Below are positions 6,118-14,099 of a DNA stretch of 64,000 nt, piece by piece; positions within the stretch are counted from its first letter, which is position 1, and every line of letters begins with the position of its first letter. The position numbers and the translations under genes are program-made. The notes under the pieces are model-generated. The model did no database searches and was not told the DNA's origin. It saw nothing but the letters and a program-made list of their open reading frames with translations. Origin of the DNA: Sphingobium trunci (GTDB taxonomy: Bacteria; Pseudomonadota; Alphaproteobacteria; Sphingomonadales; Sphingomonadaceae). The stretch covers positions 1-64,000 of the forward strand of contig NZ_JAKUJY010000017.1 in assembly GCF_022664535.1 (NCBI RefSeq), written 5' to 3'.

Positions 6118-7719
6118 ATGCCAAAAAATCTTGCAACTGAGGCGATTGCGCGAATCGAACGCGCTCATCTAGCCTATTTGGAGGGAGGCCACATGCCGGC
6201 GATTCGATTAAACAATGATGAGTGGACGTTCGATGAGGGAGACAGGCTCGGCCCTCCAGGCGGATTTGGTGAAGTGTTCCGTGGCTCCGGTTCTAACGGA
6301 ATTGTCGCAGTCAAGAGACTGAAGCTGACCGCCAGCGACGCCGCCCATAGGGAAATGAACATCGGCCGATCACTTGGTTCTCGAACGCTTGATCATGTAG
6401 TTCCGATACTGGACTACGGCCAAGACGCTAATTCGGACGGCTATTTTCTTGTAATGCCGGTCTGCGACCGCAGCCTTCAAGATGAGGTAAAAAGCAGGGG
6501 CGTTCTTACGCTGACTGAGGCTAAGGCAGTAGCGCTGGACGTTTTGGCTGGGTTGCGGGAGGTGGACGATATTGTTCATCGCGACCTCAAGCCAGGGAAC
6601 GTCTTGTATTTTGAAGACCGATGGCGCTTGGCCGATTTTGGGATTGCGAAGTTCGTCGAGGATAGTACCTCCCTTCGCACCCTTCGTGGGAGTTTGACGC
6701 CCGCATATGGTGCGCCGGAACAATGGCGAGGCGAAGCACCTTCTCATGCGACGGATGTCTATGCTCTGGGCTGCATGCTACATACGATGCTGAATGGCGC
6801 ACCGCCGTTTACCGGAACCCAGGATGAAATCAGGGAGGCGCATCTTCATGCCGTCCCACCAGCGCTTGTTGGAGAACCTCGTTTGGCTGCTTTCGTCGGG
6901 CAGATGTTGCGAAAGTCGCCCGCATCAAGGCCGACCGTGGAACGGTGCATTGAGGTGATCGGGTTAATTGAAGCCGCGAACGCGCGACCAGCACATGCGG
7001 GCCTCCTTGCTGCCGCAGGGCAAGTTTCCCGTGCGGTAGCCGCCGCAGAAGCTGCAGCTGAAGCTAAGGCGACGTTGGATCGACAACGAAGAGACCTGGT
7101 GAATGAAGCCAGCAATGAGCTTGATGCAATCATCGGCCGTTTATGGGCGTCTGTTGTCTCGGTTTCGGACGACGTTAGTTCATCAAAATCCAGTATTTCT
7201 CTCGGTCGCGGAACGCTGTCATTTTCCGGGACGAATGCCGTTCAACTGAGTAACGATGCATATGGTTCGCGACCAACCTGGGAAATAGTGGCCGGTGCTA
7301 CACTCTCCCTCACTAGGGCTAAATTTGTGCACCCAGCGCGCAGCGTTGAGGGGTTCCCAATTATTTATGTCGGCCGCTCGACGCCGGATGATCGGGATTA
7401 TAAATGGGGGGCGACGCTCTTCTTTGGCCGGTCGAAGGAAGACCCAAATTATCGTTGGCGGGAAACTGCTTTCTGGAGTTTTGGCGCAAACCGCAATGGG
7501 GGAGATGAGCCTTTTGCACTCCAGCCGGATGATCGGGAGTTCCAGATAGCCTTTTCAAATACCATGGGGGCGACAAATTCAGCCTATGGGCCGTTGGCTA
7601 TCGACGGCGAGGATGAGGACCAATTCCAGCACCGATGGCTCACTCTTTTCAGTAAGGCTGTGACCGGTGAGTTAAATAGGCCTAATCAAATGCCCATCCC
7701 AGATCATTATCTCCGGTAA
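6118..7719 (+). CDS. Ser/Thr protein kinase with an unknown C-terminal domain
   Basis: A 533-residue soluble protein. Hanks-type kinase motifs are all present: glycine loop GPPGGFGEVFRG (45-56), Lys66 in VAVKRLK, Glu79, HRDLKPGN (154-161, catalytic Asp156), DFGIAK (173-178) and APE (199-201), so it should be active. Residues about 290-345 form an Ala-rich helix or coiled coil. The C-terminal 190 residues, with many aromatic residues (WKWGA- and FWSFGAN-like stretches), match nothing I know and no membrane segment is present. This differs from sensor kinases with PASTA domains. Base composition is less GC-rich than the core genome. Stand-alone kinases in islands can be phage-defence effectors; that role is inferred. 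Confidence 0.85.
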   Translation: MPKNLATEAIARIERAHLAYLEGGHMPAIRLNNDEWTFDEGDRLGPPGGFGEVFRGSGSNGIVAVKRLKLTASDAAHREMNIGRSLGSRTLDHVVPILDYGQDANSDGYFLVMPVCDRSLQDEVKSRGVLTLTEAKAVALDVLAGLREVDDIVHRDLKPGNVLYFEDRWRLADFGIAKFVEDSTSLRTLRGSLTPAYGAPEQWRGEAPSHATDVYALGCMLHTMLNGAPPFTGTQDEIREAHLHAVPPALVGEPRLAAFVGQMLRKSPASRPTVERCIEVIGLIEAANARPAHAGLLAAAGQVSRAVAAAEAAAEAKATLDRQRRDLVNEASNELDAIIGRLWASVVSVSDDVSSSKSSISLGRGTLSFSGTNAVQLSNDAYGSRPTWEIVAGATLSLTRAKFVHPARSVEGFPIIYVGRSTPDDRDYKWGATLFFGRSKEDPNYRWRETAFWSFGANRNGGDEPFALQPDDREFQIAFSNTMGATNSAYGPLAIDGEDEDQFQHRWLTLFSKAVTGELNRPNQMPIPDHYLR

Positions 7720-7865
7720 CGGGTAGGGTCCGCTATTACTCCGCCGGATCGAATGTCGGCTGGAGGATTCTGTCGGTTAACGAGGATACCGGACGCTCGT
7801 TTATTCTCTAGCTAGCGGACAGCCGCTCCAAGGAACGATGTCGTTACGACCCAGGGTTGGGTAAC

Positions 7866-9128
7866 CTATCTTGGCTTTTCGCTGGAATCCGGCACCCTTG
7901 CCTTAAGCCTTGGCTTTGGAAACGTGCCCTTTATCACCTTCGCGCCGTCGCGCAGGAAGTCGATGTGATCGGACCAGTGCTGCATCATGCGAACGCGCTC
8001 GTCCCAATATTCCCCGCGCGTATAGGCGCGGCGCACCGCATTGTTGTCGCAATGGGCGAGTTGGCGCTCAATCGCGTCGGGATGCCATAGGCCCATCTCG
8101 TTGAGCAGCGTGGCCGCCATCGCCCGGAAGCCGTGACCGGTCATCTCGTCCTGCGCGTAGCCCATACGCCGCAGCGCAGCATTGATCGTGTTCTCCGACA
8201 TTGGGCGATCGACCGAACGCAGGGACGGGAACAGAAAGCGGCTATACTCCGCGTCATGCTCGATGGTCGCGAGGATGGCGAGCACCTGACGGGAGAGGGG
8301 GATCGTATGCGCCCTGCGCATCTTGGTCTTGTGCGGCGGAATGGTCCACAACGCCTTGTCGAAATCGAAATCGGCCCATTCGGCGTACCGTAGTTCACCG
8401 GGGCGGACGAACACATGCGGGAGCAGGCGCAGGGCAGCCCTTGTGTTGGCATGCCCCTCGAACACGTCCAAGGCACGCAAGAGTCCACCAGCCTCATGGG
8501 CACCGGTAATGGCGGCGCGATGGACAGGCTTGGGGGCGATAAGCGCGCCGCGCAGGTCTGCCGCGACATCGCGTTCGGCGCGGGCCGTGGCGATGGCATA
8601 GCGGAATATCTGTGAGCAGGTGCTGCGGAGCCGCTTGGCCGTCTCATATTTGCCCTTGCCCTCCATCTTGCGGAGCATCACCAGCAATTCCTGCGCGGAA
8701 ATGGAGGCGATGGGGCGTTTGCCGACCGACGCATTGATGAAATCCAGCAGCCAGCGCAGCTTCTTCATGGTGGCGGCGGAGCGGTCTTCGCGCTCGACCT
8801 TCACCAGCCATTCGTCGGCCACCGCCTTGAAGCTGTTGGACGCCGCCACCGTCGCGGCGATCCGGTCCAGCTTGATTCGCTCGGCTGGGTCTTCGCCCCG
8901 CGCCAGCAGCTTGCGGGCGGCATCGCGTTGCTCGCGCGCATCGGCGAGGCCGGTGTCGGGGTAGACACCGAAGGCCAGGGTCTTCTGCTTGCCGAGATGG
9001 CGATAGTTCATCCGCCAGTAGCGTCCGCCATTGGGGGTCACATAGAGGAACAGCCCGTCGCCATCGGTGAGCTTATAAGGCTTGTCGCGGCCCTTGGCCG
9101 CCTTGATAGCAACAGCAGTCAGACCCAT
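7866..9128 (-). CDS. P4-type tyrosine recombinase/integrase
   Basis: A 420-residue site-specific integrase. The N-terminal arm-binding domain (DUF4102 type, LTAVAIKAAKGRDKPYKLTD and LAFGVYPDTGLADAREQRD) is followed by a SAM-like core-binding domain and the catalytic domain with Arg in VRPGELRYAEW, HGFRAMAATLL (His and Arg) and the nucleophile Tyr in RRAYTRGEYWDER. The gene starts 165 bases from the 3' end of tRNA-Glu, as expected for islands using the tRNA 3' end as attachment site. A GGGAGA Shine-Dalgarno sequence precedes the ATG at 9128. It should integrate and excise the element lying to its left. Confidence 0.95.
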   Translation of the reverse strand: MGLTAVAIKAAKGRDKPYKLTDGDGLFLYVTPNGGRYWRMNYRHLGKQKTLAFGVYPDTGLADAREQRDAARKLLARGEDPAERIKLDRIAATVAASNSFKAVADEWLVKVEREDRSAATMKKLRWLLDFINASVGKRPIASISAQELLVMLRKMEGKGKYETAKRLRSTCSQIFRYAIATARAERDVAADLRGALIAPKPVHRAAITGAHEAGGLLRALDVFEGHANTRAALRLLPHVFVRPGELRYAEWADFDFDKALWTIPPHKTKMRRAHTIPLSRQVLAILATIEHDAEYSRFLFPSLRSVDRPMSENTINAALRRMGYAQDEMTGHGFRAMAATLLNEMGLWHPDAIERQLAHCDNNAVRRAYTRGEYWDERVRMMQHWSDHIDFLRDGAKVIKGTFPKPRLKARVPDSSEKPR

Positions 9129-9236
9129 GATGGTATCTCCCGTCAGGGGAGTGAGGCGCTACCATCATATCTACCATCGGATTGTTGGTATGAGGTGGTA
9201 TCTGCCTGCTCCGTCTGAGACGGTTATACCACAGAA
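9129..9236. repeat. Cluster of TGGTA repeats between integrase and tRNA
   Basis: Six copies of TGGTA(T/G), in both orientations, lie in about 100 bases: 9131-9136, 9160-9165 (reverse), 9172-9177 (reverse), 9186-9191, 9196-9201 and 9226-9231 (reverse). Their position between the integrase start and the tRNA 3' end fits integrase arm-type sites or excisionase sites. Binding is inferred. Confidence 0.45.
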
Positions 9237-9292
9237 AATCCGCATAAAACAGCCATTTACGAGACGGTTTGGCACCTCCCGGGAGAGGAAGG

Positions 9293-9367
9293 TGGTGACC
9301 CCTACGGGAATCGAACCCGTGTTTCAGCCGTGAGAGGGCCGCGTCCTGACCGCTAGACGAAGGGGCC
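9293..9367 (-). tRNA. tRNA-Glu (anticodon CUC)
   Basis: The minus strand folds into a complete 75-nt tRNA with encoded CCA: acceptor GGCCCCU pairs with AGGGGUC (one G-U), D arm GUC..GGAC, anticodon stem CGGCC/GGCUG with loop CUCUCAC (anticodon CUC), and T arm ACGGG-UUCGAUU-CCCGU. Sequence and anticodon identify tRNA-Glu. Its 3' end faces the integrase gene and is the probable attachment site of the island; a second copy of the 3' end was not found to the left within the window. Confidence 0.96.
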
Positions 9368-9400
9368 TTTGGGTCGCTTCGGGCGACCGGCAGGTGGACG

Positions 9401-9430
9401 CCTTTACGGGGGCTGTTCTAAGCCGTCAAG
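9401..9430 (-). promoter_or_regulatory. Candidate promoter of tRNA-Glu
   Basis: On the minus strand TTGACG (9424-9429) is separated by 17 bases from TAAAGG (9401-9406), placing transcription start near 9394, about 27 bases before the tRNA 5' end. The -35 is good, the -10 weak. Confidence 0.45.
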
Positions 9431-9458
9431 CGAAACCCGAACGCCCGCCTTCGGCACA

Positions 9459-9492
9459 TAAAAAACCACCCCATGCGATTCGCATGGGGTGG
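9459..9492 (-). terminator. Rho-independent terminator of the small RNA
   Basis: Perfect 12-bp stem CCACCCCATGCG/CGCATGGGGTGG with a 3-base loop, followed on the minus strand by TTTTTT. It closes the small RNA and also any read-through from sapC. Confidence 0.92.
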
Positions 9493-9573
9493 CCAAGGTT
9501 CAGGGAGGAGACGCCTCCAAAGGGGGAGGCGCCCATACGACACACCCGAAAGGGGGGCAGGTGCGCCGTATGT
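9459..9573 (-). ncRNA. Small RNA with anti-Shine-Dalgarno motif (alpha-r14/suhB-like)
   Basis: About 115 nt on the minus strand. A promoter with CTTGAA and CTATTT spaced by exactly 17 bases (9602-9607 and 9579-9584) places the start near 9573. The transcript would fold into hairpin 1 (CATACG with CGTATG, 9534-9572), hairpin 2 (GCCTCC/GGAGGC region, 9513-9530), an unpaired CUCCUCCC (9503-9510) complementary to a Shine-Dalgarno sequence, and a terminator (12-bp stem 9466-9492 then six U). No reading frame is present. This layout resembles the alphaproteobacterial suhB/alpha-r14 family of regulatory RNAs that block translation starts. Family assignment is from memory of the motif. Confidence 0.7.
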
Positions 9574-9578
9574 TCAGT

Positions 9579-9607
9579 AAATAGAGAAGATCGCGCGGTG
9601 TTTCAAG
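9579..9607 (-). promoter_or_regulatory. Sigma-70-type promoter of the small RNA
   Basis: CTTGAA (-35, 9602-9607) and CTATTT (-10, 9579-9584) with a 17-base spacer match the alphaproteobacterial consensus well. The predicted start coincides with the base of the first RNA hairpin. Confidence 0.65.
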
Positions 9608-9661
9608 TGGCGCCGCGCAACCTTTTTCCCTAAATATTTGTCATGAAACGCTTAATTTGCG

Positions 9662-10450
9662 TTAAGCATCCGCCGTTTGCGGAGCGGCCGGAACCGCGAT
9701 CGGCCCCTTGCCCTGCGCGACCTGGGACTCGAACACTTCGCGCATCAGCTGAAGCGAGAAGAGGTGGGCGTAGATCAGCGGCAGCATGCCGTTCTGGCTG
9801 ATCTTGCGCAGCTGGTCGCCGCGCATGTCGCGCAGCTTTTCCTCGTTGACCATGCGGAAACCGCGATAGACGAAGGGCTGGTCATTGCCGGGAACCTGAA
9901 TGGCGACTTCGCCGTCCATCAACAGGTCGAGATCCGTCAGGTCCTTCATGAACTGGCCGGTACGGGCGGCGGCCTGTTCGAAATCCTCGCAGAATTTGAG
10001 GACGCCCTGGGTCAGTTCGCTGGGCTTGCCGTCCTCGAACAGCGGCTGGCCTTCCTCGAACTCGCCGACGGCGTCGCTGGTGGGGTCGAAGCAGAGCGAC
10101 AGTTCGTCGCTGTCGGGGCGCAGCTTCGCCAGCATCCAGGGGTAGCGGCGCACATAGGCCGGGACATAGGCCGGGCCGCGCAGCTTGCCTTCATCGTCGA
10201 GGAAGGTGTTGACGCCTTCGTTGAGGCCCATCAGCGCCAGCGGAACCGCCTCGTCGCCGGCCGAGAAGATGATCGGAACGAAGCGCTGGGCAGCGACGAA
10301 TTCATCCACGGTCAGCGGAATGGCATGCTGCTTGGTGAGGAAAGGGGCTGAGTCCACCGTGCGGCTGCGGAACGCCGCGTGATCGACGCTGCTGAGGGGG
10401 ATGAGGTCGTTGTAAAAGACGGGAAGGCCGTTCGCGGGCGCGCTTGCCAT
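9662..10450 (-). CDS. SapC family protein
   Basis: A 262-residue protein of the SapC family (named after a Campylobacter gene next to the S-layer protein gene). Typical features are GLPVFYNDLIPLSSVDHA near the N-terminus, a conserved FVPIIFSAGDEAVPLALMGL strand region, and YVPAYVRRYPWML. The biochemical role is not known; sphingomonads often carry such genes near TonB-receptor or tryptophan halogenase genes, neither of which is adjacent here. The ATG at 10450 is chosen on homology; an in-frame ATG at 10486 with AAGGA close upstream is the alternative. The gene is transcribed toward the small RNA. Confidence 0.85.
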   Translation of the reverse strand: MASAPANGLPVFYNDLIPLSSVDHAAFRSRTVDSAPFLTKQHAIPLTVDEFVAAQRFVPIIFSAGDEAVPLALMGLNEGVNTFLDDEGKLRGPAYVPAYVRRYPWMLAKLRPDSDELSLCFDPTSDAVGEFEEGQPLFEDGKPSELTQGVLKFCEDFEQAAARTGQFMKDLTDLDLLMDGEVAIQVPGNDQPFVYRGFRMVNEEKLRDMRGDQLRKISQNGMLPLIYAHLFSLQLMREVFESQVAQGKGPIAVPAAPQTADA

Positions 10451-10603
10451 GATGCGTAAGTCCATTTCTAACAAAAAGCGGCGCATTTTCCTTGCGCCGC
10501 CGGGCCTGATACTGGGCCGAGTAGGATAAAGGGCTTGGGCGCGCGAGGCAATCGCTTTGTGGATGCCCGGTGCCCATGGCCCGCCCGGTGGAACGGACGT
10601 GTT

Positions 10604-12043
10604 TCAGCCTTCCTCGGGGCGGGGGATCAGCTTGTCCGGGTTCATGATGCCCTGCGGGTCGAAGGCGGCCTTGATCGCGCGTAGGGCATGGAGCCGGGCG
10701 GGGCTGGCGAGGCGACCGAGCTCGGCTCGCTTCATCTGGCCGATGCCGTGCTCGGCGGAGATCGATCCGCCGGCGGCGACCACTGCGTCATGGACGAAGG
10801 CGTTGATCGCCTGGCCTTCCGCCGCGATCCATGCCGGGCCGTCGCTCGTGCCCTTGGGGGCGCGGACGTGGAAATGGACGTTGCCGTCGCCCAGATGGCC
10901 GAAGGAGGAGGCGGTGGTGCCGGGAAAGCTCCTTTCCGCCGCCGCCGCCGCATCGACCATGAAGGCGGGCATGCGGGCGACCGGGACGCTGATATCATAT
11001 TGCAGCGCCGGGCCTTGTGCCTTTTCCGATTCCGAAAGGGACTCGCGGATGCGCCAGAAGGCTTCGGCCTGCGCTTCGTTGGCGGCGATGGCGGCGTCGA
11101 TGGCGATGCCCTTTTCCAGGGCATCGGCCAGCGTCGCTTCAAGCCGCTCGGCGGGGCCGGGTTCATTCAGGTCGCCATGGTCGATTTCGATCAGGACATG
11201 CCAGGGCGTGCGGGTTTCGATCGGGCAGCGGGTGCCGGGAATGTGGGAGAGCACATGGCCCAGGCCATCGTCGGCGATGATCTCGAACCCCTCCACGCTG
11301 TCGCCCAGCCGTGCCTCGGCCAGGCGGAGGAGGGTGAGGGCATCGGCGGGGGAGGCGACCCCCACCCAGCCCACTGCGCGCGCGGCAATGGCAGGGACAA
11401 GGCGTAGCGAGGCCGCCGTGACGATCCCCAGCGTGCCTTCCGCGCCGATCAGCAACTGCTTGATGTCATAGCCGCGATTGTCCTTCCTGAGGGCGTCGAG
11501 GCCATGGAAGATGCTGCCGTCGGGAAGAACCGCCTCGATCCCCTCGACCAGCGCGCGCATCGTGCCGTGGCGCAGGACCTGCGTGCCTCCCGCATTGGTG
11601 GAGATGAGGCCGCCGATCGTCGCCGATCCCTTGGCGCCCAGGCTCAAGGGGAAGCGGCGGCCCGCCTCCGCGGCGGCATCGTGCAGGTTGGAGAGGATCA
11701 CGCCTGCCTCGCACAGCGCCAGATTGTCTTCGGGCGACAGGTTGCGGATGCGGTTCATCCGGCGAAGCGACAGGATGAGCGCGGAACCGTCCGCCGGTGG
11801 CGTGGCGCCGCCCACCATGGAGGTGTTGCCGCCTTGGGGGACGAGCGGAATGCCGAGCTTTGCCGCCAGGGCCACGGCGGCGGCGACCTGTTCGGTCGAC
11901 TCCGGCTGGAGGATCGCGGCGGCGGCGCCATGATAGCGTCCGCGCCAGTCGCTGACCCAGGGAGCGATGTCGCCGGGGTCGGTGACCACCCACTTGGGCC
12001 CCAGAAGCACGTCGAAGCGGGCGATAATGTCTTGTCCTATCAT
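10604..12043 (-). CDS. FAD-binding oxidoreductase, D-2-hydroxyglutarate/D-lactate dehydrogenase type
   Basis: A 479-residue flavoprotein of the VAO/PCMH superfamily. The FAD-binding half contains LVPQGGNTSMVGGA, SLGAKGSATIGGLISTNAGG and LLIGAEGTLGIVT; the C-terminal half has the metal and substrate motifs GHLGDGNVHFHV and SAEHGIGQMK, ending with FDPQGIMNPDKL. Members oxidise D-2-hydroxy acids (2-hydroxyglutarate, lactate) and pass electrons to an acceptor; the exact substrate cannot be read from sequence. It is cytoplasmic, monocistronic, and divergent from a small exported protein gene 78 bases away. AGGACAG precedes the ATG. Confidence 0.9.
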   Translation of the reverse strand: MIGQDIIARFDVLLGPKWVVTDPGDIAPWVSDWRGRYHGAAAAILQPESTEQVAAAVALAAKLGIPLVPQGGNTSMVGGATPPADGSALILSLRRMNRIRNLSPEDNLALCEAGVILSNLHDAAAEAGRRFPLSLGAKGSATIGGLISTNAGGTQVLRHGTMRALVEGIEAVLPDGSIFHGLDALRKDNRGYDIKQLLIGAEGTLGIVTAASLRLVPAIAARAVGWVGVASPADALTLLRLAEARLGDSVEGFEIIADDGLGHVLSHIPGTRCPIETRTPWHVLIEIDHGDLNEPGPAERLEATLADALEKGIAIDAAIAANEAQAEAFWRIRESLSESEKAQGPALQYDISVPVARMPAFMVDAAAAAERSFPGTTASSFGHLGDGNVHFHVRAPKGTSDGPAWIAAEGQAINAFVHDAVVAAGGSISAEHGIGQMKRAELGRLASPARLHALRAIKAAFDPQGIMNPDKLIPRPEEG

Positions 12044-12121
12044 GGGACTGTCCTATGCCTTGGAATTCATCGGCGGTTCAACCACTGGTCCATAGCGTTT
12101 CCGTCCCAAAAGGGGTTCGAC

Positions 12122-12556
12122 TTGCTTTATTCCGTCCTGCTGCTGCTGAATGCGCCAGCCGCCGAGCCCGTGCAATGGGCGCAGCTGACCATCGAACAGC
12201 GCGTCATCATTCGCGTGCCGATGGCGAAAAGGGGGCGTGCTCCGGCGCGTCCCGCGCCCGAAGCGCGCAATGAGTGGAAGGAAAAGAAAGGACCACGCTG
12301 CATCGCCCTGCGCTCGATTCGGTCGGCCAGCCTCATCATGGACAATGCCATAGATTTGTTGCTGGCGGACAATCATCGCTACCGCGCGCGGTTGGAGCGC
12401 GGGTGCAACAGCATGGGTTTTTATTCCGGATTCTATGTCGAGCCGGATGAGGATGGATCGCTCTGTTCGGGGCGGGACGAGTTGCAGGCGCGCAGCGGGG
12501 CAAGCTGCGCGATCGAGAGTTTCCGGCGGCTAGAGGAAGCCGATCCGGATGATTGA
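12122..12556 (+). CDS. Hypothetical exported protein with probable TTG start
   Basis: A 144-residue protein from a TTG at 12122, preceded by AAGGGGT about 7 bases upstream. The first residues (LLYSVLLLLNAPAAEPVQ) look like a short signal peptide cleaved after an Ala-x-Ala site. The mature part contains EWKEKKGPRCIALRSI, a Cys in a basic context, and a C-terminal FYSGFYVEPDEDGSLCSGRD with conserved cysteines. I recall related hypothetical proteins in sphingomonads, without function. The reading frame stays open to 11504, but that part is antisense to the flavoprotein gene and is not coding. Confidence 0.7.
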   Translation: MLYSVLLLLNAPAAEPVQWAQLTIEQRVIIRVPMAKRGRAPARPAPEARNEWKEKKGPRCIALRSIRSASLIMDNAIDLLLADNHRYRARLERGCNSMGFYSGFYVEPDEDGSLCSGRDELQARSGASCAIESFRRLEEADPDD

Positions 12557-12667
12557 GCCCGAACGCGCGTGAATTTCTTGACAAGAAGGCGATATTTCCG
12601 CAAGGCGCGCGCGATTTCCGTTAAGGCGTAGCAGCGCGGCGGACAGCCTCCAGTTCCGGACAACTGA

Positions 12668-14035
12668 ATGACTTTTGCCGATCTCGGCCTTTCCGACGAA
12701 TTATTGAAGGCCGTAACCGAGGCCGGATATGACACGCCCACGCCGATCCAGGCGCAGGCGATCCCGCCTGTGCTGATGATGAAGGACATTATCGGCATTG
12801 CACAGACGGGGACCGGCAAGACCGCAAGCTTCGTACTGCCGATGATCGACATCCTTGCCCATGGCCGCGCCCGCGCGCTGATGCCGCGATCGCTGATCCT
12901 GGAGCCGACGCGCGAACTGGCCGCGCAGGTGGCCGAAAATTTCGAGAAATACGGCAAGTATCACAAGCTTTCCATGGCGCTGCTGATCGGCGGCGTGCAG
13001 ATGGGCGATCAGATCAAGGCGCTGGAAAAGGGCGTGGACGTGCTGATCGCGACGCCCGGCCGCCTGATGGATCTGTTCCAGCGCGGCAAGATCCTGCTCA
13101 ACGGCTGCAGCATGCTCGTGATCGACGAAGCCGACCGCATGCTGGACATGGGATTCATCCCCGACATCGAGGAAATCTGCACCAAGTTGCCTGCCCAGCG
13201 GCAGACGCTGCTGTTTTCCGCTACCATGCCGCCGGTCATCAAGAAGCTGGCGGATCGTTTCCTGAGCAATCCCAAGTCGATCGAGGTGGCGCGGCCTGCG
13301 ACCGCCTCGACCAATATCACCCAGCGGCTGGTGAAGGTCGATTCGCGCAAGAAGCGGGAAGCGCTGCGCGCGATGCTGGAGGCGGAGGACGTGCAAAGCG
13401 CAGTGATCTTCTGCAACCGCAAGACGACGGTGCGGGAACTCAACAAGAGCCTTCAGCGCCACGGTTTCAAGTCGGGCGAAATTCACGGCGACATCGACCA
13501 GTCGGCGCGCATCGCGGAACTGGAGCGGTTCCGTGCGGGGACGGTCAATATCCTGGTGGCATCCGACGTGGCGGCGCGCGGCCTGGACATCAAGGGCGTC
13601 AGCCATGTGTTCAATTTCGACGCGCCCTGGCACCCGGACGATTATGTCCACCGCATCGGCCGCACCGGCCGCGCGGGGGCAAAGGGGGTCGCCTATACCT
13701 TCGTGACGGCGGACGATGCCGAGGCGATCGACAATATCCAGAAGCTGATCAAGCAGCAGATCGAGACGATTGCGGCGCCGCTGGCGGCGGCTCCGGCCGG
13801 GAAGGTTGTCGAAGAGCCTCGCCGGCCGGAAAGGGATCGCAAGGGGGATCGTCAGGCGGATCGCAAGTCCGACAGGCGGCGGGACGACCGCCGGCGCGAG
13901 GAGCCGCCTCGCGCGGCCCGTCCCGAAGGCAATGGCGCTCGGCCTCCGCGTCGGCCCGAGCCGGTAGATGATGGTCCGGACGAGGGCTGGAATGGCCCGG
14001 TGCCCGAATTTCTGTCCGTGGGCTTCGGCGGGTAA
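12668..14035 (+). CDS. rhlE: DEAD-box RNA helicase, RhlE type
   Basis: A 455-residue ATP-dependent RNA helicase. Q motif region TPIQAQAIP, motif I AQTGTGKT, Ia PTRELAAQ, Ib TPGRLMD, motif II DEAD (VIDEADRMLDMGF), motif III SAT and motif VI HRIGRTGRAG are all present. The last 80 residues are an Arg/Asp/Pro-rich tail with RRDDRRR-like runs, typical of RhlE proteins and likely to bind RNA. It would act in ribosome assembly or RNA turnover. The start follows directly after GACAACTGA with no strong Shine-Dalgarno sequence. It is convergent with the GntR gene. Confidence 0.95.
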   Translation: MTFADLGLSDELLKAVTEAGYDTPTPIQAQAIPPVLMMKDIIGIAQTGTGKTASFVLPMIDILAHGRARALMPRSLILEPTRELAAQVAENFEKYGKYHKLSMALLIGGVQMGDQIKALEKGVDVLIATPGRLMDLFQRGKILLNGCSMLVIDEADRMLDMGFIPDIEEICTKLPAQRQTLLFSATMPPVIKKLADRFLSNPKSIEVARPATASTNITQRLVKVDSRKKREALRAMLEAEDVQSAVIFCNRKTTVRELNKSLQRHGFKSGEIHGDIDQSARIAELERFRAGTVNILVASDVAARGLDIKGVSHVFNFDAPWHPDDYVHRIGRTGRAGAKGVAYTFVTADDAEAIDNIQKLIKQQIETIAAPLAAAPAGKVVEEPRRPERDRKGDRQADRKSDRRRDDRRREEPPRAARPEGNGARPPRRPEPVDDGPDEGWNGPVPEFLSVGFGG

Positions 14036-14045
14036 AAATTGCTCG

Positions 14046-14064
14046 AGGGGGCGGTCCTCCCCCT
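14046..14064. terminator. Possible bidirectional terminator
   Basis: A 6-bp GC stem (AGGGGG/CCCCCT) with a 7-base loop lies between the convergent helicase and GntR genes. There is no long T-run on either strand, so support is limited. Confidence 0.3.
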
Positions 14065-14099
14065 TGCAGCTTCATCGGCATTTTGCGTGATGGACGGCG

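Noticed and set aside
11504..12121. Long open frame upstream of the TTG-started exported protein
   Set aside because: It is antisense to the flavoprotein gene (10604-12043), has low-complexity composition, and a good Shine-Dalgarno sequence supports a start only at 12122.
12581..12606. TTGACA-containing stretch upstream of the helicase gene
   Set aside because: The -35 is good, but no acceptable -10 lies at the right distance, so it was not listed as a promoter.
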